Shown: piece by piece, positions 1 through 9,747 of the stretch
Numbering within the stretch: the first letter of the stretch is position 1
Layout of the letters: each line of letters begins with the position of its first letter
Assembly: GCA_026545765.1 (NCBI GenBank)
Contig: CM048840.1
Span: forward strand, 33,050,765 to 33,114,764
Direction: 5' to 3'
DNA: 64,000 nt
From: Plantago major
Lineage: Eukaryota; Streptophyta; Magnoliopsida; Lamiales; Plantaginaceae
Notes under the pieces: generated by a model
The model's input: only the letters and a program-made list of their open reading frames with translations
Told to the model about the DNA's origin: nothing
Databases searched by the model: none
Made by a program: the position numbers and the translations under genes

Positions 1-1249
1 AAAACAATATGTTTTCTCAAATCAAATTACAAGCTCTAATTCAACCTCAACAAAATCAATTCATTATTAAAAAAAAACCAATATCCAAGCCTTAATTCAA
101 CTCTAACAAAATGAATTCATCGTTTTAAAACAACGATAACCAATATTTATTCTTTATCTTCTCTAATTTAATTAAAATAGATTAATTTGCACTAATTCAA
201 ACCCTGATCAACTCTAAAAAATAATCAATTATCATAAACAACGATATTACTTATTTCATATGCTTCTTTCATTATTTGTAATTAAGTGACACAATAACAA
301 ATAGATTAATTTGCACTAATTAGTAGCGTGTTATCAAGTTCTAATCCACTATATATTCTGAGAACAAATATCTACTGCTAAATGTCACAAGATTACTTAA
401 TTATGAGTCGCCATCTAGTTTGATAGTTTAGCTTAGAATGCTTTTTAAAAATAAGTTGTCACTTGAAACAGGTGGTTACTGGTTAGTATTAAATTTGAGC
501 ATACTTAATTTATAATGTCAGGAATACTTACGGGAGACAGTATTTCATAATTGTAAACCAAAATTATATGGAGTTATTAAAAAAAACCCAAGACCTAGTC
601 AAAAGTTTGAGTACATTGTGATTCATAGGCATTGTTGTAGGTGGCTCACTTCCCCCCAACTAATGAAGTAACTAATTGAAGAATTAGGCCAATCAAAGTG
701 CGTTTAGTCTAAACAAGAGTTCAAGATTTCATATTGATTCAGCATATCTTCAACTATTGATAAAAAAATTAAACTCCATTATTATCGGAGATCATCCAAC
801 TAATTAATCATTTACTATTCTATTCTTGTGGTCCTATGTTGTCTTTACTGAACCACAAATGAACATGCCATGGGATTAATCAATTTATATTATTTTACTA
901 ATGATTATGCTACTCTGATTATTATTTATTCTTAGCTCCAAGGATTAATGTCCGGGATATCCTAATATCAATTAGATCTGTTAAATATTTATCTGTCATA
1001 GTTTATAGTTTAGTGGAGTATTATCTAATCTAATTTTTTCTTTACAGAATAGTAACTTTTTCCCTTTTCAAAACGCAACAAGGAAATTGTATACAAGCAT
1101 GTTATCTGACATGTTTTGCGCTCGAAAGCTAGTACTCATTGAATGCAACAAGTTCCTTACCAAAATCAATTTATTGTTATGGTATTGTGGAATCGATTGT
1201 ATTGAGACAACCAAGTGTCTGTTGAAAGAGCAACCAAAAGTGTGGGGAA
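1..1249. other. AT-rich intergenic DNA, no gene seen
   Basis: No open frame here resembles a known family. The stretch is AT-rich with short A and T runs. It ends at the 9-bp target duplication of the next element. Confidence 0.5.
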
Positions 1250-1258
1250 AAAATGAAA

Positions 1259-2419
1259 GAGATTTTTTTTTTTTTTTTTCACTAATAACTTTTGTCCGTT
1301 TTTGAACTTATCCCACAATCTTTTTTTTTAGCATTTCACATCAAAAAGTTTATAAAAATTTTAACATTACACAAAGGTTGAATGGCCGTTAAGTTACCGT
1401 TAACTTATTTTTAAATTACACCAAAACCTTTGAAAAAACTTGTCTTCGCCATCAGAACCTTTCTATAAAGTAATAATTTATTCATTTTGAAATTTTTTAA
1501 ATTTTATTCCAACAAAAAGAACACAAGAAGTGTTCCGAAAAATAAGGATTACTGATCAATCAAACCAACAACGTGACTTTCTTTTACAACCAAGCTACAT
1601 ACCAAACCATATCCTATCCCTAAGAGAATAGAGAATGATCAACTCTTATCACTCACTCCATAAACATGATACACTAGTGTATTTTGTCTACTAAACACAC
1701 TTTCTTTATTTGTTTGCTAAATATAACAATAAGTTTCTTTTATGATAGATATAACAATAAGATACTGTATATGTATCTGGCGAATGTGAAATTCCATAGT
1801 ACACGGATAAAAAAATGATAAAATTTATTAGTATATTAATTGGCATACATTCTATCTATAAAATTAAGTGTTCGAACTCTCTTTACATTCCATCCCTCAA
1901 TTAGTTGCTTCAATAAAATTACAAAAATGAAGGCACAAAATATATATGCTCGTTCACATACATATAAGTAGCTTTGTGTCATTTTTTGACCCAAAACACA
2001 GGAAGATACACAATTGGCAGGGGTACATATGCAGTTCCTTAAATCACTACACTGAACCAACAAATTATATGAAGATTTTGATTGCAAAAGGCAACAGTCA
2101 TGGCAAATACGATGCATATTCCAACCATCACTAGACTAGCAACCCCAAACAATTCATGCGAACATATATTTTGATTACTCAAATCAATCAAGAAAGGTTC
2201 TGGTGTGATTTAAAAAACAAAAAAAGGTTTTGGTAGCGGGTGCAAATTTTTGAAAAGGTTTTGGTGTGATTTAAAATACAAACTTAACGGACGTCAATTT
2301 TTGGTGTAACGTCAAAATATTACTAAAAGTTTTGGTGTGAAATGCAAAAAAAAAAAAAAAAGTTTGTGGGGTACGTTCAAAAACAGGCAAAAGTTATTAG
2401 TGAAATTTTTTTTTTACTC
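1259..2419. mobile_element. Mutator-type non-autonomous element with long TIRs
   Basis: About 200-bp terminal inverted repeats run from 1259 to about 1475 and from about 2195 to 2419. Both arms hold the same ordered words, including CACTAATAACTTTTG, a T- or A-run, and ACACCAAAACCTTT. The element is flanked by a perfect 9-bp direct repeat, AAAATGAAA, at 1250-1258 and 2420-2428, which is the Mutator TSD length. The interior (about 1480-2190) has no recognisable transposase, and the short ORFs on both strands there look like chance. I infer a non-autonomous MULE of 1161 bp. Confidence 0.8.
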
Positions 2420-2428
2420 AAAATGAAA

Positions 2429-3041
2429 AAGCTATCTAATATAAAGTGTTATATTGAAAAGTTTGATCAATTTTATCAGAATTCCAACGTTCAATTTTAT
2501 GTGTTCTTTAGCTCGTTGTGATGTGGGACAAGTTTTGAATTGGTATAAAATACGAGAAGTACCTAATTCATGGCATGAATGTGTTAGGATCCTAGATAGA
2601 TCTGGTTATCAATTAGCCAATCAACCCACATGCAAGTATAAGGTTTAGAACACCAGTCTAGGTATTCTACTAAATGACTCTAGATCTATACGATCACAGT
2701 GCTAAAGAGCACACAAGCAACCTATATCTCTACGAGGTAGATCAGACAGTACGCAAGAATACGATGACTACCTATCCACGAGACTCCCTGAAACCTAAGA
2801 GACGCCTACTCTCTAATATTAAACTACGGTACACTTATGTACTCAGAATACCTACTGTAGTCATCTACCAAAGAACACTCTTTTCTACTAAATACTCATT
2901 TCTTCCTAATAATCAAAGAAGGGTCTTGATGTATTTATAACCTCTACAAAAAGATATGGGCTCTAGCCCATTAAGCATATGATAGGAATATCATTTACTT
3001 AGCTAGTAAGATTTACCATGCTACTAAACTACTTCCTATCT
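2429..3041. other. Intergenic DNA between two MULE-type elements
   Basis: Two short plus-strand frames (2454-2648 and 2674-2940) show no family resemblance. The stretch may be debris of an older repeat, but no ends could be matched. Confidence 0.35.
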
Positions 3042-3050
3042 AAGTTGCTT

Positions 3051-3867
3051 GGGGTTGGCTATTTATAGTATTACGTCGCATTGTACTAACATCAGTACAC
3101 CATTCAAAATTGAACAAATGTCATAATCTAATAATTAAAAATTAATTTGTTAACAATTTTAATAATATAAACAATTTCATAAATACAAATATATATACTT
3201 ACAAAAACCACCCTTATAAACAATCTTTTTATATTTTAAACCCAAATGTATTCTTCTTCTCCAAAACTCACTACCAACTTCTCTTCACCTTCTTCAATTA
3301 TAACCACCACCAAACCACCGCCGCCACCGGAGCTCCGACGAACCAATTTCTTCTCCTTCTCCCATAGCTAAACTTTCGAACTTCCATGGCTGCCAGCCAT
3401 GGGAAGCTTCGAGCTCGAGCTTCCATGGCTGCTGCCATGGAAGCCCGAGCTCGAAGCTTCCATATATGGCAGCCACGTAAGCTTCAAGCACGAAGCTTCC
3501 ATGGCTGCCATGGAAGCCGTGAGCTTCAAGCTTCCAGCCACGGCAGCTACCGGAGCTCGCCGAATTTTTTTTTTTTTTTAAATTGAAATTGGTGTTTTGG
3601 TGAATTTTTGATTAAAAGATTGGTTGATTTGAGATTGTTTTTGGGTATATTTTGTTAAGTTCAAAATATAAGGGATGTGTGAGTAATTCAATCTTATAAC
3701 ATTTTTAAATATTATGCGACGTAGTACTACCTTATTATGCGACAGTGCGACGCCTTGTCGCATTAATAAAAAATGAAGGGCTGTGATTAAATCTAGAGTT
3801 GATCCTATGGTTTAGATTGTAGTACTAACGTTAGTACAATGCGACGGTACTAAAGTTAGCCATGCCC
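3051..3867. mobile_element. MULE-type MITE, family M1 copy 1
   Basis: The left end GGGGTTGGCTA and the reverse complement of the right end GGGCATGGCTA begin TIRs of about 48 bp. Both contain GTCGCATTGTACTAAC. The flanks carry a perfect 9-bp duplication, AAGTTGCTT, at 3042-3050 and 3868-3876. The core (about 3290-3560) is GC-richer than its surroundings and is built from repeated GAAGCTTC, GAGCTCGAGC and CCATGGCTGCCATGG palindromic words. These keep several frames open, but the predicted peptides are repeat artefacts. A second copy lies at 47621-48334 in reverse orientation. No transposase is present. Confidence 0.85.
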
Positions 3868-4277
3868 AAGTTGCTTAACTTATAAGCACAAAATCTAAAC
3901 CATATCTATCTGCTAAATATATACACGAGTTACAATCCATGGGCCAACTAATCAACTAAGTCCATTACATAATAAAATATAGACGCGTATGCATTTATTA
4001 GAAAAGTACATAAAGAGGCCAATTTACAGGTTGGGCTTACATTTTAGGCCTGCTCAATAAAACTATTACAAATATGGGCCAGTCTATTTTTTGAGCCCTA
4101 ATTTCGCTTTGGCCATTCCGAAACTACCTTTCGCTACTTTCTTAAACTCCACGCCAAGTTCGTACGTATGTACGGACATATTCACCAACCCCCTACCAAC
4201 CAACATCTCGTTTCTCTCGCTGTCTTTCTCCTTCGTTTTTCTTCTTTTGATTTCATCTTCATCTTCGTACCAGAAAT

Positions 4278-4796
4278 ATGGATTTCATGGTTTCGTTAAC
4301 GTTTAATGGCCTCAGCTATGCTTTTGGTATTGAATCTGGTTTTCGTTTCTCTGATTTATTGGAAATTGCAATTTCAAAATTTCGATTGAAGGATTTGGAT
4401 TCCACTAGGTTTTTTTATGTTGTTGAGAAGAAAAGGTATTTGATTTTTACTGATGATGATTTGAACAATATGATTGGGTTGTGTAAACTTCATGGTTTGA
4501 AATATGTTGATATGGATATTGTTGTTGGGATTGCTGATGATTGTTTGGATGTTGATCCTCATTCTGTTCGTCGTGGAAGGAAAATGTATGTGGGTGAGGG
4601 CAGTGGTTCAAAACATTGTGAAACTAGGACTGGTAGATCTGAAACTAGGGTTGGTGAATCTGACACTAGTTCTGGTGTTGTGGGTAGGATTGAACGTGTT
4701 GGTGGTATTGGTACATTGGTTTCACGTCGGGTTTCAAGTGAAAATTCCCTAGTTTCAGGTCAGAGTGATACTATCATTAATGAATATGAAACTTAA
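4278..4796 (+). CDS. MURA-like N-terminal domain protein (truncated MULE gene)
   Basis: This 172-residue protein begins at the first ATG after a pyrimidine-rich leader (about 4195-4265). Residues 1-85 fit the small ubiquitin/PB1-like domain found at the start of many plant MULE transposases: a beta-rich start, FSDLLEIAISKF, then YLIFTDDDLNNMI and a VDMDIVV strand. The tail (residues about 110-172) is low-complexity and rich in the motif ETR/ETS. That motif is the protein reading of the GAAACTAG repeat that follows. The frame stops where the repeat tract begins to drift. The transposase (DDE), zinc knuckle and SWIM finger that would follow in a full MURA are missing. It is probably a non-functional fragment. 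The family assignment rests on fold-like resemblance, not on a strong motif. Confidence 0.45.
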   Translation: MDFMVSLTFNGLSYAFGIESGFRFSDLLEIAISKFRLKDLDSTRFFYVVEKKRYLIFTDDDLNNMIGLCKLHGLKYVDMDIVVGIADDCLDVDPHSVRRGRKMYVGEGSGSKHCETRTGRSETRVGESDTSSGVVGRIERVGGIGTLVSRRVSSENSLVSGQSDTIINEYET

Positions 4797-5117
4797 TTCT
4801 GAGTTCCTGAAACTAGCTTTAATGACCATGAAACTAACTTTTTTAAGCTGAAACTAACTTTTAATGAACCTGAAACTAGTACTTTCTTTTGTTGAAACTA
4901 GTTAAACTCTGAAACTAGCTTAATGAACGTTAAAATATCTTTATTGAACCTGATACTATCATTAATGAATATGAAACTAACTTCTGAGTTCCTGAAACTA
5001 GGTTTAATGACCATGAAACTAACTTGTTTAAGCTGAAACTAACTTTTAATGAACCTGAAACTAGTACTTTCTTTTGCTGAAACTAGTTAAAATTGACCTT
5101 GAAACTAGCATTGTAGG
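4797..5117 (+). repeat. GAAACTAG/GAAACTAAC minisatellite, first block
   Basis: The 8-mer GAAACTAG or its variant GAAACTAAC recurs about every 15-25 bp. A roughly 180-bp block starting near 4797 is repeated near 4970 with small changes, each copy containing CCTGAAACTAG and AATGACCATGAAACTAAC. The tract continues the ET-rich tail coded by the preceding gene. Confidence 0.8.
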
Positions 5118-5492
5118 CCCGCCAATCGCTTAATTAAGGTTTAGGACGACCCGTCCTAAACCCTAATTAAGACCGTAGCTCCCGGAGGGAGTATTCAAAT
5201 TCAGTGGATTTTTGGGTTCACCATTTTCCTTAGGGTTTTAGAATTATGAGTTTCAGTTTATTTTTTGGTAAACCATTTTCCCCTAGGGTTTTAGAATTAT
5301 GAGAGGCCCGACAATCGCTTAATTAGGGTTTAGGGTGGGTTCAGGACGGTAGCCCTGTACCCGTCTTAAACCCTAAACCCTAATTAAGCTCCCGGAGGGA
5401 GTATTCAAATTCAGTGGATTTTTGGGTTCACCATTTTCCCCTAGGGTTTTAGAATTATGAGAGGCCCGACAATCGCTTAATTAGGGTTTAGG
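5118..5492. repeat. Duplicated block with CCCTAAA-rich hairpins
   Basis: A segment beginning GGCCCGCCAATCGCTTAATT at 5118 recurs with small changes at 5305 and, in truncated form, at 5462. It contains inverted words TTTAGGG and CCCTAAA, and in each full copy AATTAGGGTTTAGG can pair with CCTAAACCCTAATT to form a hairpin. The sentence-like segment from CTCCCGGAGGGAGTATTC to TTAGAATTATGAG is also repeated. It interrupts the GAAACTAG tract and looks like an insertion that was then duplicated. Confidence 0.7.
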
Positions 5493-5494
5493 GA

Positions 5495-5770
5495 ACTAGA
5501 AACTAACTTTAGTGGTTCTGAAACTAGCTTTTGTGGACATGAAACTATGTTTTGTGGTTCTGAAACTAGCTTTTATGGACATGAAACTAGGTTTTGTGGT
5601 TTTGAAACTAGCTTTTATGGACATGAAACTAGGTTTAGTGGTTCTGAAACTAGCTTTTGTGACCATGAAACTAGGTTTTTGTTGTTCTGAAACTAGCTTT
5701 TGTGAATATGAAACTAATACAAAAGATCTTGAAACTAGAATAAAGGCACCTGAAACTAGCATAAAATAGA
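5495..5770 (+). repeat. 42-bp tandem repeat (14 codons)
   Basis: The unit holds two GAAACTAG words, one after TTCT and one after GACAT. The start-to-start distance between the first units (5519 and 5561) is 42 bp. In one plus frame it reads as a 14-residue repeat, approximately SETSFYGHETRFCG, without stops over several units. The period is a multiple of three. Confidence 0.8.
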
Positions 5771-5841
5771 TTATACAATATGTTTTACATTCCTGATACT
5801 AGCTAAAATATACATAGGGTCTTATATACATATAGATATTA

Positions 5842-6410
5842 CAGCACACATTGCCCATGAAACTAGTCAAAATCGAGATGAAACTAGCCTAATAGTGGAT
5901 CTGAAACTAGCCAAAACATATATGCCCATGAAGACAACACACATTGCCCATGAAACTAGTTAAAATCGAGGTGAAACTAGCCTACTAGTGGATATGAAAC
6001 TAGCCAACACATACATGCCCATGAAGACAGCACACACTGCCCATGAAACTAGTCAAGATCGAGATGAAACTAGCTTAATAGTGGATCTGAAACTAGCCAA
6101 AACATACATGCCCATGAAAACAGCACACATTGCCCATGAAACTAGTCAAGATCGAGATGAAACTAGCCTAATGGTGGATCTGAAACTAGCCAAAACATAC
6201 ATGCCCATGAAGACAGCACACATTGCCCATGAAACTAGTTAAAATCGAGATGAATCTAGCCTACTAGTGGATATGAAACTAGCCAAAACATACATGCCCA
6301 TGAAGACAGCACACATTGCCCATGAAACTAGTTAAAATCGAGATGAAACTAGTTAAAATCGAGATGAAACTAGCCTATTAGTGGATCTGAAAGTAGCCAA
6401 AACATACATG
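5842..6410 (+). repeat. 93-bp tandem repeat (31 codons), about six copies
   Basis: Copies start at about 5842, 5935, 6028, 6121, 6214 and 6307, exactly 93 bp apart. Each holds CACATTGCCCATGAAACTAG, then GATGAAACTAGCC, GATCTGAAACTAGCC and ATGCCCATGAAGACA. The period is 31 codons, and the frame stays open over 5988-6242. The last copy has an extra 20-bp-scale duplication around 6330-6370. Confidence 0.9.
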
Positions 6411-6465
6411 CATATGAAACTAACCAAAATTTGACAGAAAAAAATGTAGTAGTTTCGTACCTTTC

Positions 6466-6531
6466 TCATTTTTTCGGCTTGGTTTCTTCGTTTTTGACAG
6501 AGGATCTAGTTGATTTCTTGTTTCCTGCCAT
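6466..6531 (-). CDS. Possible 21-residue basic peptide at MULE right end
   Basis: Reading inward from the right TIR, a pyrimidine-rich leader like that of the left gene precedes an ATG at 6531. The peptide is lysine- and serine-rich (starts MAGNKK, ends KPKK) and stops at 6466. A possible splice donor, GGTACG, follows immediately. It could be the first exon of a second MULE gene or only chance. No homologue is recognised. Confidence 0.2.
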   Translation of the reverse strand: MAGNKKSTRSSVKNEETKPKK

Positions 6532-6745
6532 TTTCGGACTGAAAAATTGATCGGAAAGAGCGAATTGAAAGCTTATGGGAGAAGAAGTGAATTTCGGAAC
6601 GATGGAGAAATGATTGGAAGTTTATGGAAGATGAAAAGACGCGAAACTGCCATTTGAATGTGCGAGGGGTAGTTTTGTCCAGTCAGGGTGGATTTAGGGC
6701 TCAAAAAATTAGAATAGACATTTGTAACTGTTTTAGCGAGCCATC

Positions 6746-8076
6746 TTTATTTGTCATAGTTGTTTTTAGTTGATTTATATGTGTAATTACCCCTACATTT
6801 ATTCGTAACGGAGTGATAAACTCAATGTGTTCTAATTGAGACATAAGACTTAACTTGAGGTTGTCCCACATTGAAAAATAATTGAAGGAAAAAGTAATTT
6901 AAAAGCTATGCGCTGTATACATATGTCTACGTTCGCAAGTGAGTTGTATGATTATGGAACACTTCTAACTCGAGCATGCAGCAAATCAAAGACAGATGCG
7001 AAATGTTACAGTTGGACTGCATTCTTTCAGATTTATCCACTTAATGATTTTGATCAGCAAGAATCAAAATCAAAGTTTAAATTTCAAATTTAAACTCCAC
7101 CCTACTAACTCATATTTCATTCTCTCTAACTAATAATGGCAGATTTGTCGTTCAGCAATATGAACCCCATAATCTCCATTGGTGATACTCAAATTGTAAT
7201 CATGTCTTCTCTTCCTCTACATTCTTATGCACTTTAGATATTTGGACTGTTTCTTCACAACTAAAGTTCGAAACAGAGCTTCTACTGTAGCTTCCAGTAG
7301 TTCCTGAGATGTGACGTCACACCTTAAAAGCTGATTATCCTAGCAGGCCTGAAGTTTATGATGGCGGACAAGTTCAGATTAAGAACAAAAACAAGTGGTC
7401 ACACCACTGCCTCATCCAAGATTTAATCTAAAAGTTCTTCTTTCTTTTCCGTTTTCTTGTAACATGTTACAGTAAGTGTAATCATTTTCTTTGTACATTC
7501 AAATATATACTGACCTTTACCTTATAGCCAAACTACAACCGGTCACAAAATTTAAATCATCATTACTTAAACAAAAAATATGAGTTTTACAACTTTGATG
7601 AATTTTTTTGAAGTATCATGTGAATTTTACACGGCAACAGATTATACTCTTTATGTCACGTGACGATTATGTCCACATCGAACCACAATTAAATAGGATT
7701 ATGAGTGTTACTTGAGTCGGACCTTATTGAAGGCTTCGACTCGTTCAATAAGGTGTTCAGGGTGAGCTCGAATTTAACTTGGTACTCGTTTTGTTATGGC
7801 GAGCGGAGAAGAGCTAAGATTGGTAATGAAGGAATCTCCTTCTCTACTTGGATGGAACAACAACCGGGCAAAATATATTTTCTGTACTCCAGTGTGAGAC
7901 ATTTTCGATTTTGGTATTCTATAATTGAGACATTTTTAATTTTGGTATTTTATAATGGTCGCGTCCAATTGTGGTAGTAGTTATCAATAACTAATTACAA
8001 TTAAACTACTAATTGTAAATTAGAAGGAGTAGCTTCTGAATTGGACCCAAATTACAATTAACCTAACCTCAATTTC
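6746..8076. other. Intergenic DNA
   Basis: Short frames at 6908-7093 and 7705-7977 have no family resemblance. A direct repeat of about 30 bp around ATTTTGGTATT lies at 7898-7960. No other structure could be matched. Confidence 0.4.
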
Positions 8077-8404
8077 CACTACAAGAATTCTGCTGTAACG
8101 GGACGGAAAGGGGCGACGGATTTTATCCGTCGCCCCTGTAGCGACGGATCGCCAAACGGGGCGACGGATTCTATCCGTCGCCCGCTTCAACGACAGATAA
8201 ACTTATCTGTCGCTCTAGCGACGGATAAGTTTATCCGTCGCTTCTGAGCGTTGACCAAGATTTAAAAAAAAAAAAATTTAGCGACGGATAGATCTATCCG
8301 TCAAGAAAATAGCTTGACGGATAGATCTATCCGTCGCTATAAAAAAAAAAAAAAGTTAGCGACGGATAGATCTAGATCTATCCGTCGCTAAAAGCCTAAA
8401 AAAA

Positions 8405-8965
8405 AAACCATATATCTCCTCCACCACCTCCTTTCCTCCACCACTTCTCCTCCATTTCTCCTCTCCTCCTCCTCCCACCACCACCTTTCTCCTTCCACCA
8501 CCTTTCTCCTCCACCACCACCAACCACCACCAACCACCACCACCACCACCACCACCACCCCCCCCACCCCCCACCACCACCCCCACCCACACCACCCCCC
8601 CCCCCGCTCCCCCCCCCCCCCCCCCACCCCCACCCCCACCTCTCTCCTCCCACCGCACCACCACCATCTCCACCACCGCACCACCACCTCTCTCCTCCCA
8701 CCACCACCGCACCACCACCATCTCCACCACCGCACCACCACCATCTCCACCACCGCACCACCACCACCACCACCTCTCTCCTCCCACCACCACCGCACCA
8801 CCACCATCTCCACCACCACCACCACCACCTCTCTCCTCCCACCACCACCACCACCTTTCCTCCTCCCACCACCACCGCGCCACCACCACCATGCCACCAC
8901 CACAGCCACCACCCCACCACCACAGCCACCACCCCACCACCATTCACCACCCACCACCGCACCGT
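8405..8965. repeat. CCACCA/CTCCTCC low-complexity tract
   Basis: The plus strand is almost free of G over some 550 bp and made of CCA, CCT and C runs. Units such as CACCACCATCTCCACCACCG and CTCTCCTCCCACCACCACCG recur. The three long minus-strand frames it creates (Gly/Val/Trp-rich) are compositional artefacts. Confidence 0.9.
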
Positions 8966-9095
8966 ACGAATACAAATTGGATACGAATATAAAAATTCGA
9001 ATACAAATTAATACGTATACGAATACAAATCAATATCTCGTATACGAATACAAATTGGATACGAATTAATCCGTATACGAATATAAAAATTCGAA
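8966..9095. repeat. GAATACAAATT/GTATACGAATA short repeats
   Basis: About ten near-copies of ACGAATACAAATT or ACGAATATAAAAATTCG occur in tandem between the CCA tract and the right subterminal array of element E1. Confidence 0.75.
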
Positions 9096-9343
9096 TACGG
9101 ATTTTATTTTTTTAAAAAAAATAGAAATGGGGCGACGGATAGATCTATCCGTAGAATCGATCCGTCGCCCCATTATCAATTTTTAAAAAAAATGGTCAAT
9201 CCGTCAATCAATCAGAATTGGACGGATTGTTATCCGTCGCCACAGCTCCAGGGGGGCGACGGATTTTCTATCCGTCGCCCGATCCGTCGCCAGAGCTGGG
9301 GCGACGGATAGATCCGTCGCTACAGGCCAGATTTTTTGTAGTG

Positions 9344-9747
9344 TTCAGGTGAATTCGATTAATTGGAGGTCAATTGTGACAAAACGGATGGAGAAGCCCA
9401 CAAGAAAGAATCTAACCAGTGTGAGTGGGAACAAAGTCCATAATGTAATGTGAGCGACCAATTTTTCATACTATCTTTCGGCGTTTGACATTTGCTCGCG
9501 CATGAGCGACACGACTCGTCTTCTAAAATGCAATTAGTATTTTAATTGAAATAATTATTAATATTTAATATTCCAATTGGAGAGTATGAAAATTGGAAAT
9601 GTATCAGGAATATTAAAAATGAATTGTATGAAACAACAACCAGTAACATCTGACTCCGGTCTCTCGTGTGAATATCCAAAACTATACGTATCGGACATCT
9701 TCTCTCATTAAAATTAAAAGCATTGTTTAGATTGGGGTCCTTCCTTA
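9344..9747. other. Intergenic DNA
   Basis: No gene or matched repeat ends were seen between the CACTA element and the pogo-type element. The 92-residue minus frame at 9542-9820 crosses the pogo TIR and is unlikely to be real. Confidence 0.4.

Larger units (their letters stand above)
4049..6745. mobile_element. MULE with gene fragment and minisatellite (ends approximate)
   Basis: The DNA around 4050-4105 and the reverse complement of about 6690-6745 share a diverged inverted repeat that ends inward in TTTTTTGAGCCCTAA. I read these as the TIRs of a Mutator-like element. A 9-bp TSD could not be fixed, so both ends may be off by some 20 bp. Inside are a plus-strand gene with a MULE N-terminal look (4278-4796), a GAAACTAG-based repeat tract of 1.6 kb, and a tiny minus-strand frame at 6466-6531. 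The catalytic MULE transposase and SWIM zinc finger are absent, so the element cannot be autonomous. Confidence 0.6.
8077..9343. mobile_element. Short non-coding CACTA (En/Spm) element E1
   Basis: The left end is CACTACAAGAA at 8077 and the right end is TTTTTTGTAGTG ending at 9343. The flanks carry a perfect 3-bp duplication, TTC (8074-8076 and 9344-9346), as expected for CACTA elements. Both subterminal regions (8100-8395 and 9125-9325) are filled with GCGACGGAT and ATCCGTCGC in both orientations, matching the two larger CACTA elements here. The middle is a CCACCA/CCTCC tract and a GAATACAAATT repeat, with no transposase. It must depend on transposase supplied elsewhere. Confidence 0.92.

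Noticed and set aside
3294..3586. Frames in both strands with repeated SHGSF/LELPW-type peptides
   Set aside because: They are translations of palindromic AAGCTTC/CCATGG words in a MITE core; no start context or domain.
5140..5490. Interstitial telomere array
   Set aside because: Only isolated or double TTTAGGG/CCCTAAA words occur, inside hairpins; no tandem run.
4797..6420. CRISPR-like array, because a short word recurs at near-regular spacing
   Set aside because: Spacers are themselves repeated, the periods are 42 and 93 bp, and the sequence is plant nuclear DNA.
8356..8975. Three overlapping minus-strand frames of up to 195 codons, rich in Gly, Val and Trp
   Set aside because: They arise from a CCA/CCT low-complexity tract that is open in all three frames. 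There is no domain, and the tract sits inside a CACTA element.
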